Of a stretch of DNA of 39,584 nt, positions 1 through 11,471 are shown one piece after another. The DNA comes from Chlamydomonas sphaeroides (Eukaryota > Chlorophyta > Chlorophyceae > Chlamydomonadales > Chlamydomonadaceae). The stretch's first letter is position 1, and each line of letters begins with the position of its first letter. The notes beneath the pieces are model-generated. The model ran no database searches, was not told the origin of the DNA, and was given only the letters and a program-made list of their open reading frames with translations. The DNA is taken from positions 1 to 39,584 of the forward strand of contig BDDC01000758.1 in NCBI GenBank assembly GCA_001662425.1. The letters run 5' to 3'. The position numbers and the translations under genes were made by a program.

Positions 1-953
1 ATGTGTAGAGGGGATCAAAGCTCTACTCCTCCTGCGGGGGGCGGTGTAACGAATTCTTCTTTTTTCTTCTTTACGCGAAGGCAGCACGTTATGCTAGCAG
101 GACCGGGGGGGCCGGGCGGGCACGGCATGCTATGGCCTGCCGCATCCCTGTGCTGCCCCGCTGCCCTCCTACCGCCGCAACTCAACCCCATCTTCGTAGG
201 AAACCCCATCTCAGTAGGAGGACCTGTCGTCCTTCAGCGGCCCCATGGAGGGCAGCGCCTGCCTGGGCGTGCGGCTGGCCGCGGGCGCCTGCTGCTGCGA
301 AATCGAGCGGCAGTCCGCCAGCAGGCAGGAGCGCTCCTGCAATGCGTGAGCGTGCCCTGCCACTGCCTGCCTCCCTCTCCCGCCAGCGCCCTCGGCCCAG
401 GCTGTTACGTGAGACAAGGAATGCGTCCTGTCTCGGCTCTGCTTCTGGCGTAACGCGCTAACGCCGGCTGTGCGCATTGCCGTACCTTCAGTGCTATTAA
501 CCCCGCTCCGTCTCTGTCTCCGGTATCTTCCGATACCACCGCACTTGGACCGGTGTAGCTCACGCTGCACAGGCCTTCCATGGGTCGCCTCGCTCTGGCA
601 CCGAGCTCAGGGGCCGAGACACGTGTGTGCTGCCTTGATGCCCGAGTCGAACGGCTCGTGCCCCTAAAGGAGCGAGCCAACCCAAAAGCCATTCGGGACA
701 TCGCAACGTAACATGCCGGCCGAAGAAGTGGCCATGCAGATGCCCGCGGTCGACACATTGATCGCTGTCGGGGGGCGAGGGGGGCTTGCACGGGTTCGTG
801 TGTCGGGCAGCCGCCAGCCCAACGCCACCACCAAGCCCGCCGATGACAAAACAAGCTCGCTATCGTTTGTCAAGTTTGAATCGCCTTGACGCGGACACGT
901 AAGACACCACCACAGTTCCGTTTGTAGCCACCACTGTCGCAAACGTCGCGACC
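1..953. other. No supported gene; upstream region of the zinc-finger gene
   Basis: I see no reading frame here with recognisable protein content. The open frames present are what GC-rich sequence gives by chance. The last few hundred bases probably hold the promoter and 5' UTR of the zinc-finger gene starting at 954. An earlier ATG at about 715 opens a short frame, but nothing ties it to that gene. The left part could also be the 3' end of a gene outside the window. Confidence 0.4.
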
Positions 954-3762
954 ATGCTGAAGCGACGTGACTGGTTGCACTTGCATGGCAACAATGGTGG
1001 AGCGAGCTCGAGCAGCGACGACGACAGCGACAGCCCCGGTGAGCCGACATGCCGGCGGTGCCATGCTCGTGCGCTTGCGCTTGACCGCTGTCGGCCCCCA
1101 ACACCCAGGCGCTGTGGAGCAGGAGGACAGCGAGAGCGGCAGCGACGACTCAGGGTTGGAGGACGCCGCTGACAGCGGCGACGCGGGCGTGAGCGCGGAT
1201 GGGGAGGACGAGGACGAGGACGAGGACGAGGATGAGGGCGAGGACGAGGACGAGGAGGATGGGGAGGACGACGCGCCCCGAGCGGCGGCACGGAGTTCCT
1301 ACGGCAGCGACGACGACGGCGGCGGCCGGCCCCGCAAGCGCATGGCGCTGAGCTTCGATGACATCAGTGACCCCGACGAGGACGAGGACGACGCCGACGG
1401 CAGCGACGTCTCGGCCGACGGCATCACGGCAGACCACGTAGTCAAGTGCGTGTGCCCTGATGACCGTGTGCATGCTTGCTGGCAGGAACCCTGCCCGTGC
1501 GCGCGGTGCAGATGGCTGGCCCCAACCTGCTGCGTCGCCTCCACGGCGCCCACCGTGTAGGGCGTGGACCAGCGACGACCCCGAGGTCAACAACTTCAAG
1601 GTAGGGCTATGTAAGAGCAGGCCCGCGTATGCCCTGGGCCTGGAACCCGCACGCTGCCTTACTCAAGTGCCGCCAGTCGCTACTTTCCTCACCGCTGCGC
1701 TCATCACGGCATGCCGCCCGTGCGGCCGCACCCGGCCATAACATGACCCGCAACCCGTACCGTTCACCTTGCATTCCACGACCCGTGCTTCCCGTCCACA
1801 GGGCATCCCGCTCCGCTGCATAGCCTGCAGCGTGCTGCTGCTCAATCGGAACATATACATCTCGCACGTGGGCTCCAAGGTATGGGTTGCCGCCCGCCGC
1901 TGGCCCCACCAGCTCCGCTCACAGGCCCGGAGGCTCAGCCCCGGGCCGCGCTGTGCTGTGTCCTGGGCAACTGTGTGGTGTCACGCGTGCACCGCCGCCG
2001 CCGCCGCCGCTGTCCTTCATTCCGCAGAAGCACCGTGGCAAGGTCAAGGGATGGACGGGGAAGGGCGACCCCATCGAGCTCGCGTCCGAGGAGACGCGCC
2101 GCAAAGCTGTGCGTCGTAGGCTGGCGAACGCAGCGGCCTGGGGGACAGCGCGCAGCGGCCTGGGGGACAGTGCGCAGCGGCCTGGGGGAGAGTGCAGCGG
2201 CCTGGGGGACAGTGCGCAGCGGCCTGGGGGACAGTGCGCAGCGGCATGGGGGACAGTGCGCAGCGGCATGGGGGACAGTGCGCAGCGGCCTGGGGGACAG
2301 TGCAGCGGCCTGGGGGACAGCGCGCAGCGGCCTGGGGGACAGTGCGCAGCGGCCTGGGGGACAGTGCGCAGCGGCCTGGGGGACAGTGCGCAGCGGCTGC
2401 TCCTGTAACTGCTGCGCACCAACACTACAGCCGAGCACTGCAGTCGAGCACTGCAGTCGAGCAATGCGGCCGTGCTTCGTGCCTCTACTTGGGTTGTGCC
2501 GCGATGTCTGGCGCCGTGCTGTGACTTCGGGCTGTGTGCTGTTCCGCGGTCGCAGGAGGCGCAGGAGGAGGCGGAGACGCACGCAGAGCGCTTCCAGCGC
2601 ATCGCGCGCATCGCCATGGAGGCTCAGGCGGCGGCGGGTGAGGGGCCGCGCTCGCACAGGGGACGGGAGCACGGGTGCGCCGTGCCAGGGCTAGTGGGGA
2701 CGCCAGGGGCATGCCAAATGATTGTATTGCTAAGGGAGCTGGGGTTCGCGAAGCGACACGTGGGGGATGAATGCACACACCGCGCGCACGTGGCCTTTCT
2801 CCGCAACAGGGCCCGCTGGCAAGAGCGGCGCGCCGGCGGCCAAGGCCGCGGCAAACGGTGCCGCAGCCGCAGCCGCAGCCGGCAGGCGCGCCGGTAAGGC
2901 GCCTGACGACAGCGACGACGATGGCGGCGACGATGAGCGGCCGCGGCGGGGCGGCGACGACGTGCACGGCAGCGACGCGGATGTGGAGGAGGACGCGCTG
3001 GGCAGTGATGAGGAGGAGGGCGCGGGGGCCAGCGGCGTAAGGGGCGCCGGCCGTCCAGCCCAGGCGCGCGGCGGCGCGCGGCCCCCGCCTGGCGGCGGTG
3101 GCGGCGCCGCCGATGGCAAGAAGCGGAAGCGGCACGGGACCAAGATGGGTAAGAGGGAGCGGGAGGAGCTGCGGGCGGCCATCGCGGCGGGTAAGGTGCC
3201 CGAAGGCACCAAGGCCGTGGTGCCTCGCGAGGAGCGGAAGCGGAAGCGGGGCAAGGGCAAGGGCAAGAACAAGGGCAAGGCCGAGGGCGCGGCCGGCACC
3301 GGCGAGGGCGCCGAGGGCAAGGCAAAGGGCGGCGAGCCGGGGGCCAAGCGGAAGGAGCCGCAGCAGGGGCCCAAGGCCGCGGGGGGGCCGGCCGGCGCCA
3401 AGCAGGGCGGCGCCAAGGGGCCCGGCGCCAAGCCGGTCGCCGGTAAGGCCGTGGCGCCGGCCGCCAAGCAGGCGGCAGGGCCACCTGCTGGCAAGGCGGC
3501 CGCAGGTGCAGACGGCAAGGGCGGCAAGCCCGTTGCTGCCGAGGCGGCCGCAGGCGCCAAGCCGTCGCTGCCGGGCAAGCAGACGGGGAAGGCGCAGCCG
3601 CCCAAGCCCGCGGCGGCCGCCGGGGCCGGGCCGGCCGGAGGCAAGGGCAAGCCGGCGGGCAAGCCGGCGGGCAAGCCAGCGGGCAAGCCGGCAGGCCAGG
3701 AGGGCAAGGGGCCCAAGCCTGGCGGTGGTAGCAAGCCCACGGCCAAGAAGGCCAAGATTTAG
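954..3762 (+). CDS. C2H2 (U1-type) zinc-finger nuclear protein with acidic N-terminus and Lys/Ala/Gly-rich C-terminus
   Basis: Seven exons, 954-1038, 1109-1445, 1561-1600, 1802-1879, 2028-2108, 2556-2637 and 2810-3762, join in phase to give about 551 residues. The centre is one zinc finger with Cys160, Cys163, His176 and His182 (C-x2-C-x12-H-x5-H), split by the intron between exons 4 and 5 and followed by basic residues, as in U1/matrin-type fingers. Residues about 18-140 are strongly Asp/Glu-rich. From about 240 to the end the protein is rich in Lys, Gly, Ala and Pro, with a basic helical stretch reading KKRKRHGTKMGKREREEL and later AGKP repeats. This composition suggests a nuclear, perhaps nucleolar, nucleic-acid-binding protein; the exact role is not recognisable. 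The start ATG has GACC before it. Introns are 70-447 bases, and intron 5 is filled by a minisatellite. The exon chain is well supported by phase; an additional upstream exon cannot be excluded. Confidence 0.75.
2131..2390 (+). repeat. 22-bp minisatellite, 12 tandem copies, in intron 5 of the zinc-finger gene
   Basis: Ten 22-base units and two 20-base variants (third and eighth) follow each other without interruption. The unit begins CAGCGGCCTGGGGGACAG. Copies differ by C-to-A (GGCATG) in two adjacent units and by T/C or C/G changes elsewhere. A thirteenth partial unit starts at 2391. The whole array lies inside the intron 2109-2555. Confidence 0.95.
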
Positions 3763-4444
3763 CGCGTCTCAGTTGACAGGGGGCGAGGATGGGTGTGCTG
3801 CAGCTTCAGGTCAGGGCCACTTGCATTTTGGGGGCCGCGACGCACGAAGTTCTTGTGCGTGGTACCGCGGCGTAAAACAGGAAGGAATGTGGCCCAGCCG
3901 CGTTTGCGCGGTGCGGGGGTGTTGAAGGAAGGATGCGTCCTTGACGGCGAGCTGTCGTGCACGGTGCACATGGGTTGGATGGCAGGATGGCACGATGAGG
4001 CGAAGTACGTTGTGCGGAATCCAGCTTGCTGCTTCATGGCTTGTAACGCGCAGCTATGCAAACGAACAACGGCGAAGTTTGACATGTTGCAGCACACACT
4101 TCGGCGGCAGCGACAAGTGCACGGCCGAAGGTTCGCCTGCTGAGTTTGTTCACGCATTTCCCAATGCAGCCCTGTCTGTTAGTGCTGCAACACAGCAACA
4201 GAACGGAGCGACTTCCAGGGCGGGGGGAATGGCGAATGGGTCGGGGGTTGCATGGGGTGCTGTCGTGCCAAACACAAGTGGACACGGTAGTCAGCGCACC
4301 AGCAACTGAACGTACAACCCCACCTACCCAACTTAATCGTAGGCTCCAGGCCTAAGCAAGCCTGCATACTCGCGTTGCTGTTCGCGCAGATCACCCATCA
4401 GTCGACTCCTCGTAGGGTAGGCCCGCTAGTGGAGAGCGGTCACG
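3763..4444 (+). other. 3' UTR of the zinc-finger gene and promoter/5' UTR of the coatomer gene
   Basis: The first part is probably 3' UTR up to the TGTAA at 4042. The remaining 400 bases would carry the promoter and leader of the coatomer delta gene. No coding evidence and no clear TATA box was seen. Confidence 0.5.
4042..4046 (+). terminator. Poly(A) signal TGTAA
   Basis: TGTAA is the common poly(A) signal of volvocine algae. This copy is 280 bases after the zinc-finger stop codon and is the first on this strand that I found. Confidence 0.5.
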
Positions 4445-7009
4445 ATGGTGGTCCTGGCGGCTTCCATCGTCTCGAAGACGGGGAAGCGTAAGTCGCGAGG
4501 CGCAAGGCGCTGGTAGCAGTTGCGCGACCGACGCCAGCCCTCCCGCCCGCAGCCCTCGTCTCGCGCCAGTACATGGAGATGAGCCGGATCAGGATTGAGG
4601 GCCTGCTGGCGGCCTTCCCGAAGCTGGTGGGGACAGGCAAACAGCACACCTATGTGGAGACGGAGAATGTGCGCTACATTTACCAGCCGATGGAGGTGCG
4701 CCCCGTTATGCTCGCTAGCTGCCTGAGCGTTCTTCATCAGGTCTACCTTTGCAGGGGCTGTACTTGCTGCTCATTACCAACAAGCAGAGCAACATTTTGG
4801 AGGACCTGGAGACGCTGCGCCTGCTCAGCAAGCTCGTGCCGGAGTACAGCCAGAGCTTGGAGGAGGATGCGGTCGCAGGGAAAGCCTTCGAGCTTATCTT
4901 TGCGTTCGACGAGGTCATATCCCTCGGGCACAAGGAGAACATCACCGTGCAGCAGGTCAAGCAGAACTGCGAGATGGAGAGCCACGAGGAGAAGCTGCAC
5001 AAGCTTATCATTCAGAGCAAGATTAACGACACTAAGGACATAATGAAGAAGAAGGTTGCGGACATTGAGAAGAGCAAGATGGAGCAAAAGAAGATCGGCC
5101 TGGGCACCGCTCTGTCCGGGTTTGGCAGCAAGGCGGCGGGGGCCCTGCTGCAGGAGCTGGACCCCACGCCGCAGTACCGGCCGGAGCCGGCGCCCGTGGC
5201 CAGCGTCAGCAGGCCCTCCGCCCCCGCTGCCAAGGGGCCCTCGAAGGGCATGCAGCTGGGCAAGGCCAAGAAGGCCAACGAGTTCCTAGAGACGCTCGCG
5301 AAGGAGGGCGAGGTGGTGGAGCTGGAGGTTGCGAAGCCCAGCGCTACCGGCGGGGTGGTGGCCGTCACGGCCAACCTGGCCTCGGAGCCAGTGTCGCTGG
5401 CCATCGAGGAGAAGCTCTCCGTGTCCCTCAACAAGCAGGGTGGCGTGGAGAATCTGGAGGTGCAGGTGCGCAGGGAGCCGTGGCCTGATGCCGTTGCCAC
5501 GGCAGCCTGGACGTGGGGCTCATGCCTTGCCGGCAGCAGGCATGCTGGTGGGGGCTACCCAGGCGCAACAGCTGGCCAGCCTGCCTTCAGCGCGGATGGA
5601 CCAGCCCGTCGTAGGCGGGGCGCGACCCTTGGGTCGCTCAGAGCCGCCCATCCCGGTCATGCGCCGACTGCGCCCCACACCTGCCACCACTTGCCCTCCT
5701 CCCCCAGGGCACCATGTCGCTGGTCGTGAACACCGACGAGGACGCCTTCGTCCGCATCGCCGCGGCTAGCGGGCCCAACAAGGGCTTCCAGTTTAAGACG
5801 CACCCCAACATCGACAAGACCCTGTACGGGTCCTCTAACATTCTGGGCCTCAAAGACCCCTCGCGGCCATTCCCCACGGGCAGCGAGCTGGGCATCCTCA
5901 AATGGCGCTACCAGAGCAAGGAGGTGCGCGTTGGGCGACGGGCTGTTTTGCGCTGCCCATGCATAAGCGGCGAGGGCGCTAGTCAGAAACTTGTACGAGT
6001 CGTGTCATATCAGTAGCCTGCGAATAGCGCACTGCTTGGCCTGCAGCCGGCCCGGACACCTTGCTGGGTTCAGCTGCAGAGGTGGGGGGTTGTTGGGCAC
6101 GGGTCTGCCGAGGACCACCCCAGCCCAGCGCGTCGAGGGCAGAGCCGCTTTGCGCCCAGTTCGCCCTGCATTTCTGCGTACGAGCTTCCTGGCGCTGGTC
6201 CCCGCAGGAGAGCCTCGTGCCGCTGTCCATCAACTGCTGGCCCAGCGTGTCGGGCGGCGAGTCGTACGTGAACATCGAGTACGAGTCCACGTCCACCTTC
6301 GACCTGCAGAACGTGCAGATCGTCATCCCGCTGCCGGCATCGGGGCACGCGCCCACGGTCAACCAGGTGCGCTGCTGCGGCCAGGGGGCAAAGACGCTCG
6401 GGGGCCCCACCTGTTGGGATGCTCGCGGATGCGTGGGGCGTGGGTCGAGCGCTTGGCGGCAAGCGTCGTCCAGCGGTGGCGTGTACCGCAGCCCTGGACG
6501 TTTGGAACAATAGCCATGCATGTGCCAACTGCTGGGACACGGGGACCATGCGCTCGCAGCACACTGCCCCCTCAGTTTTGCACCGATCATGGCACCTCGG
6601 CCGCGCTTCCGCACGCGATGCTTCATGCCCTGCATGCGCATGCCGCTGCGCGCCAACAACACGCACGCACGCGCCCTCTGTGCCCCCTGCGATCGCGCTC
6701 ACCATGCCCCCGCTGACCTTCCCGTCACCGCCGCTTCCGCAGGTGGACGGCGAGTGGCGCTACGACTCTCGGCGGTGTGCGCTCATATGGACCATTGAGC
6801 TCATCGACGACACCAACCGCAGCGGCTCGATGGAGTTCGTCACGTCGGCGGCCGATGCGGAGGCGTTCTACCCCGTGGAGGTGTCGTTCGCGTCCAACAA
6901 GACCTTCTGTGACATGGGCATCGCCAGCGTGGAGCACACGCAGCGGGGCGGGCCCGTCAAGTTCGGGCTCAAGCGGATCATGGAGACGGCTGAGTATACT
7001 GTGGCGTAA
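4445..7009 (+). CDS. COPD: Coatomer subunit delta (delta-COP, archain)
   Basis: Six exons, 4445-4487, 4553-4695, 4755-5465, 5708-5923, 6208-6366 and 6743-7009, give 512 residues, the usual length of delta-COP. The protein is the delta subunit of the COPI coat, which forms vesicles for Golgi-to-ER and intra-Golgi transport in the cytosol. The N-terminus starts MVVLAASIVSK and continues with MSRIRIEGLLAAFPKLV and VRYIYQP, the longin-like adaptor domain (about 1-140). A charged helical segment with IMKKKVADIEKSKMEQKK follows, then a Pro/Ala-rich linker. The C-terminal mu-homology domain runs from about residue 275 to the end, with NTDEDAF, FQFKTHPNIDK, LKWRYQSKEESLVPLSINCW and ALIWTIELID. Every splice junction keeps phase and introns use GT-AG. 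There is no sign of damage or fusion. Identification is secure from conserved blocks along the whole length. Confidence 0.96.
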
Positions 7010-7660
7010 TGTGGGGCGTGACACGGACATGTGCATGCGCGGGCTGGGCGCGGTAGGTGTCTAGCGGCTCGGCCGGCTGGTGGTCGGTGCGGGGAGCCCG
7101 GTCAGGGTTCAGGATGGCAGCAGAGGGCTGAAGGGCAGGGGTGAGCTTTGCGAGCGTGGGCTCGATGAGTGTGCAGGATACGGTAGCATAGGCTAAGTGA
7201 CTGGACAGGGGGCTGACCGTAAGGTGCTTGGACGGACGCTGGGGCAGGGGTAGCTTTTGTTTGTTTCAAAAAGTTTAGGACATGCTTGCGGCTTGTTGGC
7301 CGCGCTTGCCGGCTTTGTGCGGTGTATGGCTCGCATGGAAGGGCCCGCAAGGACACACGATGAGAAGGCGCCGTGTCGAAGTGCAAGGTGCTGTTTCTTC
7401 GCGTCCGTGCCCACCTCCCGCTACATCGGAACCGTGCTTTTGCAACCGACGGGATTGTAAACAGAGCAGGTCGGACGTACCCGTGGGGTGAGGGACGGAC
7501 TGCTCACAACGTAAGGGCTGCCGTTCATGGAATGGGTGGCGGCCGGGTCATGCCAGGTACACCCGCGTGACACGCATGTGTTTTGCGCGGGAAGGTCCCT
7601 GGGGCCCACATTGTGCCATCGCGCAGCCGGAACGAGCTTCAGTCAGCACAATATATCGCG
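7010..7660 (+). other. 3' UTR of coatomer gene and promoter/5' UTR of the Rtt106-like gene
   Basis: A 3' UTR of about 450 bases ends at the TGTAA at 7456. The remaining 200 bases lead to the ATG at 7661 and contain an AT-rich patch (ATATATCGCG) just upstream of that ATG. No coding evidence. Confidence 0.5.
7456..7460 (+). terminator. Poly(A) signal TGTAA
   Basis: TGTAA 447 bases after the coatomer delta stop codon, followed by an A-rich stretch; probable 3' end signal of that transcript. Confidence 0.6.
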
Positions 7661-10091
7661 ATGGCGACAGACGCTCGCCGTGCGCTGGCGAGCTGCCAGC
7701 TTGGTCAAGACTTTCTTACTTTGCTTGATAAGCGAGTTGCAGACTCCTCGCTGCGAAATGACCTCGCCATTGCTGCTGCTCGCCTGCTCGTCGCCAGCTC
7801 GGCCGTGGCCGGGAAGGAGAATGTGCCGGCCGTGGAGCGCGGCCCTGCGCTCGTCACCATCCCGTCCCTCAACTTCATCGCCGGCACCCGGTAAGCAGCT
7901 CCCCGGCCCCCTGCAACACCTGCCCCAACGCACAAGCCTTGCCCAAAGTTCCCGAATCAGCCACACCATGCAACACTGCCTAACTTGGCCCTTACCATGC
8001 GCCCGACTCCCGTCGTCGGCACAGCGGCAAATTCAGCGTTGCCTTCAGCAGCGAGGCGCTGCTGCTGAGCAACGACAAAAGCCAGCTGGTGGTGCCCACG
8101 GCTTCCATATCGCACGTGGCGGTGCGGCGGGAGGGGACTGAGGGGCTGCACGCGGCCATCCCAACCGCGGCCTCTACCGCGGCACCGTGGCAGGGCCCTC
8201 AACCCCGGCCGAGCAGCTGCACCACCGGCCTGTCGGGTGGTAGCAAGGACCGAAGCAGGCAGGACATGTCCAGTGCAGAGACCCCAGCATGAACGCAGCA
8301 TCCGCGCGTCCTCGCGGCCGTGGTCCCTACGCCAACGGCAGCGCGCGGCCGCCAAGTGCCTGCCGGCCGGAGCCTCGTGTCCGCCCATACCGGGGGTTCC
8401 TTGCTCGCGGTCCCCCACGCGCAGATCCTGGACCAGATCCCTAAGGACGCAAAGAAGCGCTGCCTGCTGCTGGTGGCCCTGGACAGGTGCGCCACACCGA
8501 CCGAGGGTTGGGCAGCGCATGGCCGTGGGGCCCAGGGTGCCGCGCAGCGGGGACAGAGGCCTGGCCGGTCAACCCGCCTGTAGCCCCATACGGTCGGCGC
8601 TCCTCCCACCCACATCCGTGCCACGGCCGCCGCCGGTGGTGCGTGTGCCTCCTTTTCCTGCTGCGGGACACGGCCCGGTGCGACCGGGCGGAGCCGACGC
8701 CCTCGAGCGGTGCGACCTGAGCAGCGCCCTGCCTGCCTGGCTGCCTGCTGCGGCGCTGCAGGTCGGGCCCCGCCGTCATGAACGGCAAGCAGCGGGTGGA
8801 CTCACTGCTCATCCAGGCAAGGGCTGGCAGGGGCAGGCGGCGGGCTGGCAGGGACAGGTGGTGGGCTGGCTGGAGCAGACATGTGCCGAGCTGCTACACA
8901 GCTGCTTCACTCTACTAGGGGCGCGCTGTGCCGCGTGTGGGGTTCTGTTCTACCTAACACTGGAACACACCTATTTCTGAACACACCAAGGTCCGGTACG
9001 GCTGACACAGAGGCGGGTAGCCGGCGGGCGGGCACATGACACATGCGGCGGGGGCTCGGAATTGACGTACGTGGGGCCTGCGGATGCTGACCCAGCAGCA
9101 AGCCGTACGCTGCACAGGGTCCGGCAGGCGGTGCCACGACCCCCGCCCCCGCTGCCACACGGGCGCAGACATCCCTCCGCGGTCGCGGCCGCGACCCTTA
9201 CGCCCTCTCCCCTTGGCCGCTCCTTCCCCCCCAGACGCTCGAGAGCGACGAGACGAGCGTGACGTCGAGCGCCGGCGAGCAGCTGGAGGGGCCCACGGCG
9301 GCCGTCATCTGCCAGGCGCTAGGGCTGTCCATCCCCGGCTTCTCCGCCTTCCTGGCGCCCAACACGGACTATTACAAGAGCACTGAGGGTGCGCCGCACC
9401 GACCCGGCTTGCGACGGTGCCCCGCTGGCCCCTTCCGCTACACAGTGCAGTACCCCCGGCTCCGCTCTGCGCTAGCGGTACCGCCCCCGCCGCTCTGGCG
9501 CTTGCCCGCCGCCTACCGTGCTGCGCTCCGGGGCCCTCCCGTCCGGCCCTGTGCAGCAACCTGCATGCAAAGTTTCGGCCGCAGCGCCCACCCAGCGCCG
9601 CCTCTGACACAGCATCCCCCCCAACAGGGCTCTTCCCTGCGGCTGAAGCGCTGTCAAACGCCCCCTAACATGGCCTCTGGGTCCCAGCCCCCTGATCCAT
9701 CCCCCCAGCCCCAATGACTGCCATGCAACCCCGTGGCCCACGGGCGCTGCGCTCCTGTCAGGTCTCTCCTCAGGCTTACAACACGCCCTGGGGCTGCCCT
9801 TGGCCCCGCTCCCCTGCGGCACCCCACCGAACCTGGCCCTGGCCTGCCTCCGCTTTCGATGCCCCGCCTCGCAGGCGCAGTGGCCCTTCGCTCCGTGGTG
9901 GGCGCCAGCCAGGGGCTGCTGTTCCCGCTCGAGGGCGGCCTGGCGTTCATCGAGAAGCCCTGCAGCCTGGTGCCGAGCGGCCGGGTGCTGGCGTACGAGG
10001 TGCGGCGGCCGCAGAGCACCACCTGCGACCTGGTGCTGCACTGCAGGCCGCTGCCGGGAGCGGGTGAGCGGGCGCTGGCGGGAGGATGGGG

Positions 10092-10166
<75 letters not shown>

Positions 10167-11471
10167 GGGATGGGGATGGGGATGGGGATGGGGATGGGGA
10201 TGGGGATGGGGATGGGGATGGCGGCGCCGGTCGCTGCTAGCTCCGCACACGGGCTGCTGGCCGCCAACACGGTCTGAGTGTGCGCCTCGCGTCGCAGGCG
10301 GCGCCCGCGGGCCCTCCATCCAGCAGCTGGAGTTTAGCCAGATAGACCGGCAGGAGATGGGCCGGCTGGCCAGCTACTTCAAGACCGCCAAGATCAAGGT
10401 ACGGCAGCAGCATACACATACGGCACGCCGTGCGGCAGGGCCGCGTCGGGACGCTGCCGGCAGCGGGGAGCGGGGGGGAGGCTCACGTCACAGAGCGAAG
10501 GCGCTGGCCGTGTTCCCGGCCCCTGGTCCCGCCTTGTCTCCCGGCGCCGTCGCAGCTGTACGACCCGGCGGCGCCACCGCGGCTGGAGGGCGAGGCCGGG
10601 CCGGCGAGCACGGACGGCGGCGCGGCGGCTGCGGATGCGGATCCCGACGATGAGGACGAGGACAGCTCGGGCGACGATGAGGACTTCGACCCGTCTGAAC
10701 TAGAGCGCATGGAGCGCATGGCCGCCGGGTGCGTGTTCCGCCTGGGCAGGGGCTGGGAATGGAAACAGGGGCCGGCGATGGGCTTGGGATCCTAGGCTAG
10801 GCCGCGCGTAAGCGCTGGGGCGAGGCGCGGGCCCTGCCGACCGGAGGCAAGGGAGCACCGCACCTGCGCCCAGGCGGCAGCAGCGCAGCGGCCTGTCGGG
10901 ACACGGACCACGGCCTTCCTGGCAGTTGAGCACGGCATCTATGCCCCTGCCTCTGTGTGCCCGGTCGTCGTCCGCAGGGGCCGACCAACGAAACGGACGC
11001 GCTCAGGTACCGGACATGTTGAGCACGCGTCTGCGTCTGCCAGGGGTCTCACAGGGCCAACCCTGCTTCTTAGCAGTCCCGAGTCACGAGGCATGCAACG
11101 AACTGCGCGCGCGCGGCTCCTTGCTCATGCCAGCCCAGACGGCCACCCCTGGCGGTCGTCATCCCGCATGTCCCCTGCGCGCCGCCGCCGCAGCTGCTGA
11201 CGCGTCCGGCGCCGGCCCCAGCGGCTCGGGCGCCCGGCCGGCGCCCGATGCCGACGGCGACGACGACGAGGACGGCGACGAGGGCGACGAGTCGGACGAG
11301 GACGAGGACGAGGACGAGGACGGCGAGGACGAGGTGTCGGACGAGCTTGCGGACCTGACGGACGAGGAGGACTTGGCGGCGGATGCAGTGCGAGCGCGCG
11401 CCACGAGGCGGCGCGGCGGCGGCGCGGCTGAGGACGACGAGGACGAGGACGACGACATGGAGGAGGACTAG
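7661..11471 (+). CDS. Rtt106-like histone chaperone (tandem PH-like domains, acidic tail)
   Basis: Ten exons join in phase to 455 residues: 7661-7890, 8025-8121, 8425-8486, 8762-8816, 9235-9388, 9875-10063, 10298-10398, 10556-10728, 10978-11006 and 11194-11471. The order of parts matches Rtt106/SSRP1-middle proteins, which bind histone H3-H4 in the nucleus. An N-terminal helical region (1-60) is followed by a first PH-like domain (about 65-165), with SLNFIAGTR, ISHVAILDQIPKDAKK and CLLLVALD. The second, Rtt106-type domain (about 200-296) has GLLFPLEGGLAFIEKP and FSQIDRQEMGRLASYF. Two acidic segments follow, in exon 8 and in the tail from about 364 (Asp/Glu runs ending MEED). No HMG box is present, which argues against a full SSRP1. 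Intron 4 (8817-9234) has a GC donor, exon 9 is only 29 bases, and intron 6 is a stop-free repeat intron. Assignment is from domain order and motifs; the family is divergent. Confidence 0.8.
8817..9234 (+). other. GC-AG intron in the Rtt106-like gene
   Basis: Exon 4 ends ATCCAG and is followed by GCAAGGGC. This fits the GC-AG donor consensus, and the phase of both flanking exons demands this junction. The acceptor is CCCCCCCAG before ACGCTCGAG. The intron starts with two imperfect copies of a G-rich segment (GGCTGGCAGGG) at about 8820-8875. Confidence 0.7.
10086..10217 (+). repeat. Hexanucleotide array (ATGGGG)1(ATGGGC)12(ATGGGG)9 in intron 6
   Basis: Twenty-two perfect hexamers in two homogenised blocks fill more than half of the intron 10064-10297 of the Rtt106-like gene. 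The intron is 234 bases, a multiple of three, and has no stop in the reading frame of the flanking exons. Confidence 0.95.

Noticed and set aside
10064..10297. Coding Trp-Ala/Trp-Gly repeat domain as a constant part of the chaperone
   Set aside because: The stretch is bounded by good GT and AG sites and interrupts the Rtt106-type domain, so I treat it as an intron that may sometimes be retained.
7661..11471. Full-length SSRP1 (FACT subunit)
   Set aside because: The N-terminal SSRP1 domain and the HMG box are missing, and the length and acidic tail fit Rtt106-like proteins better.
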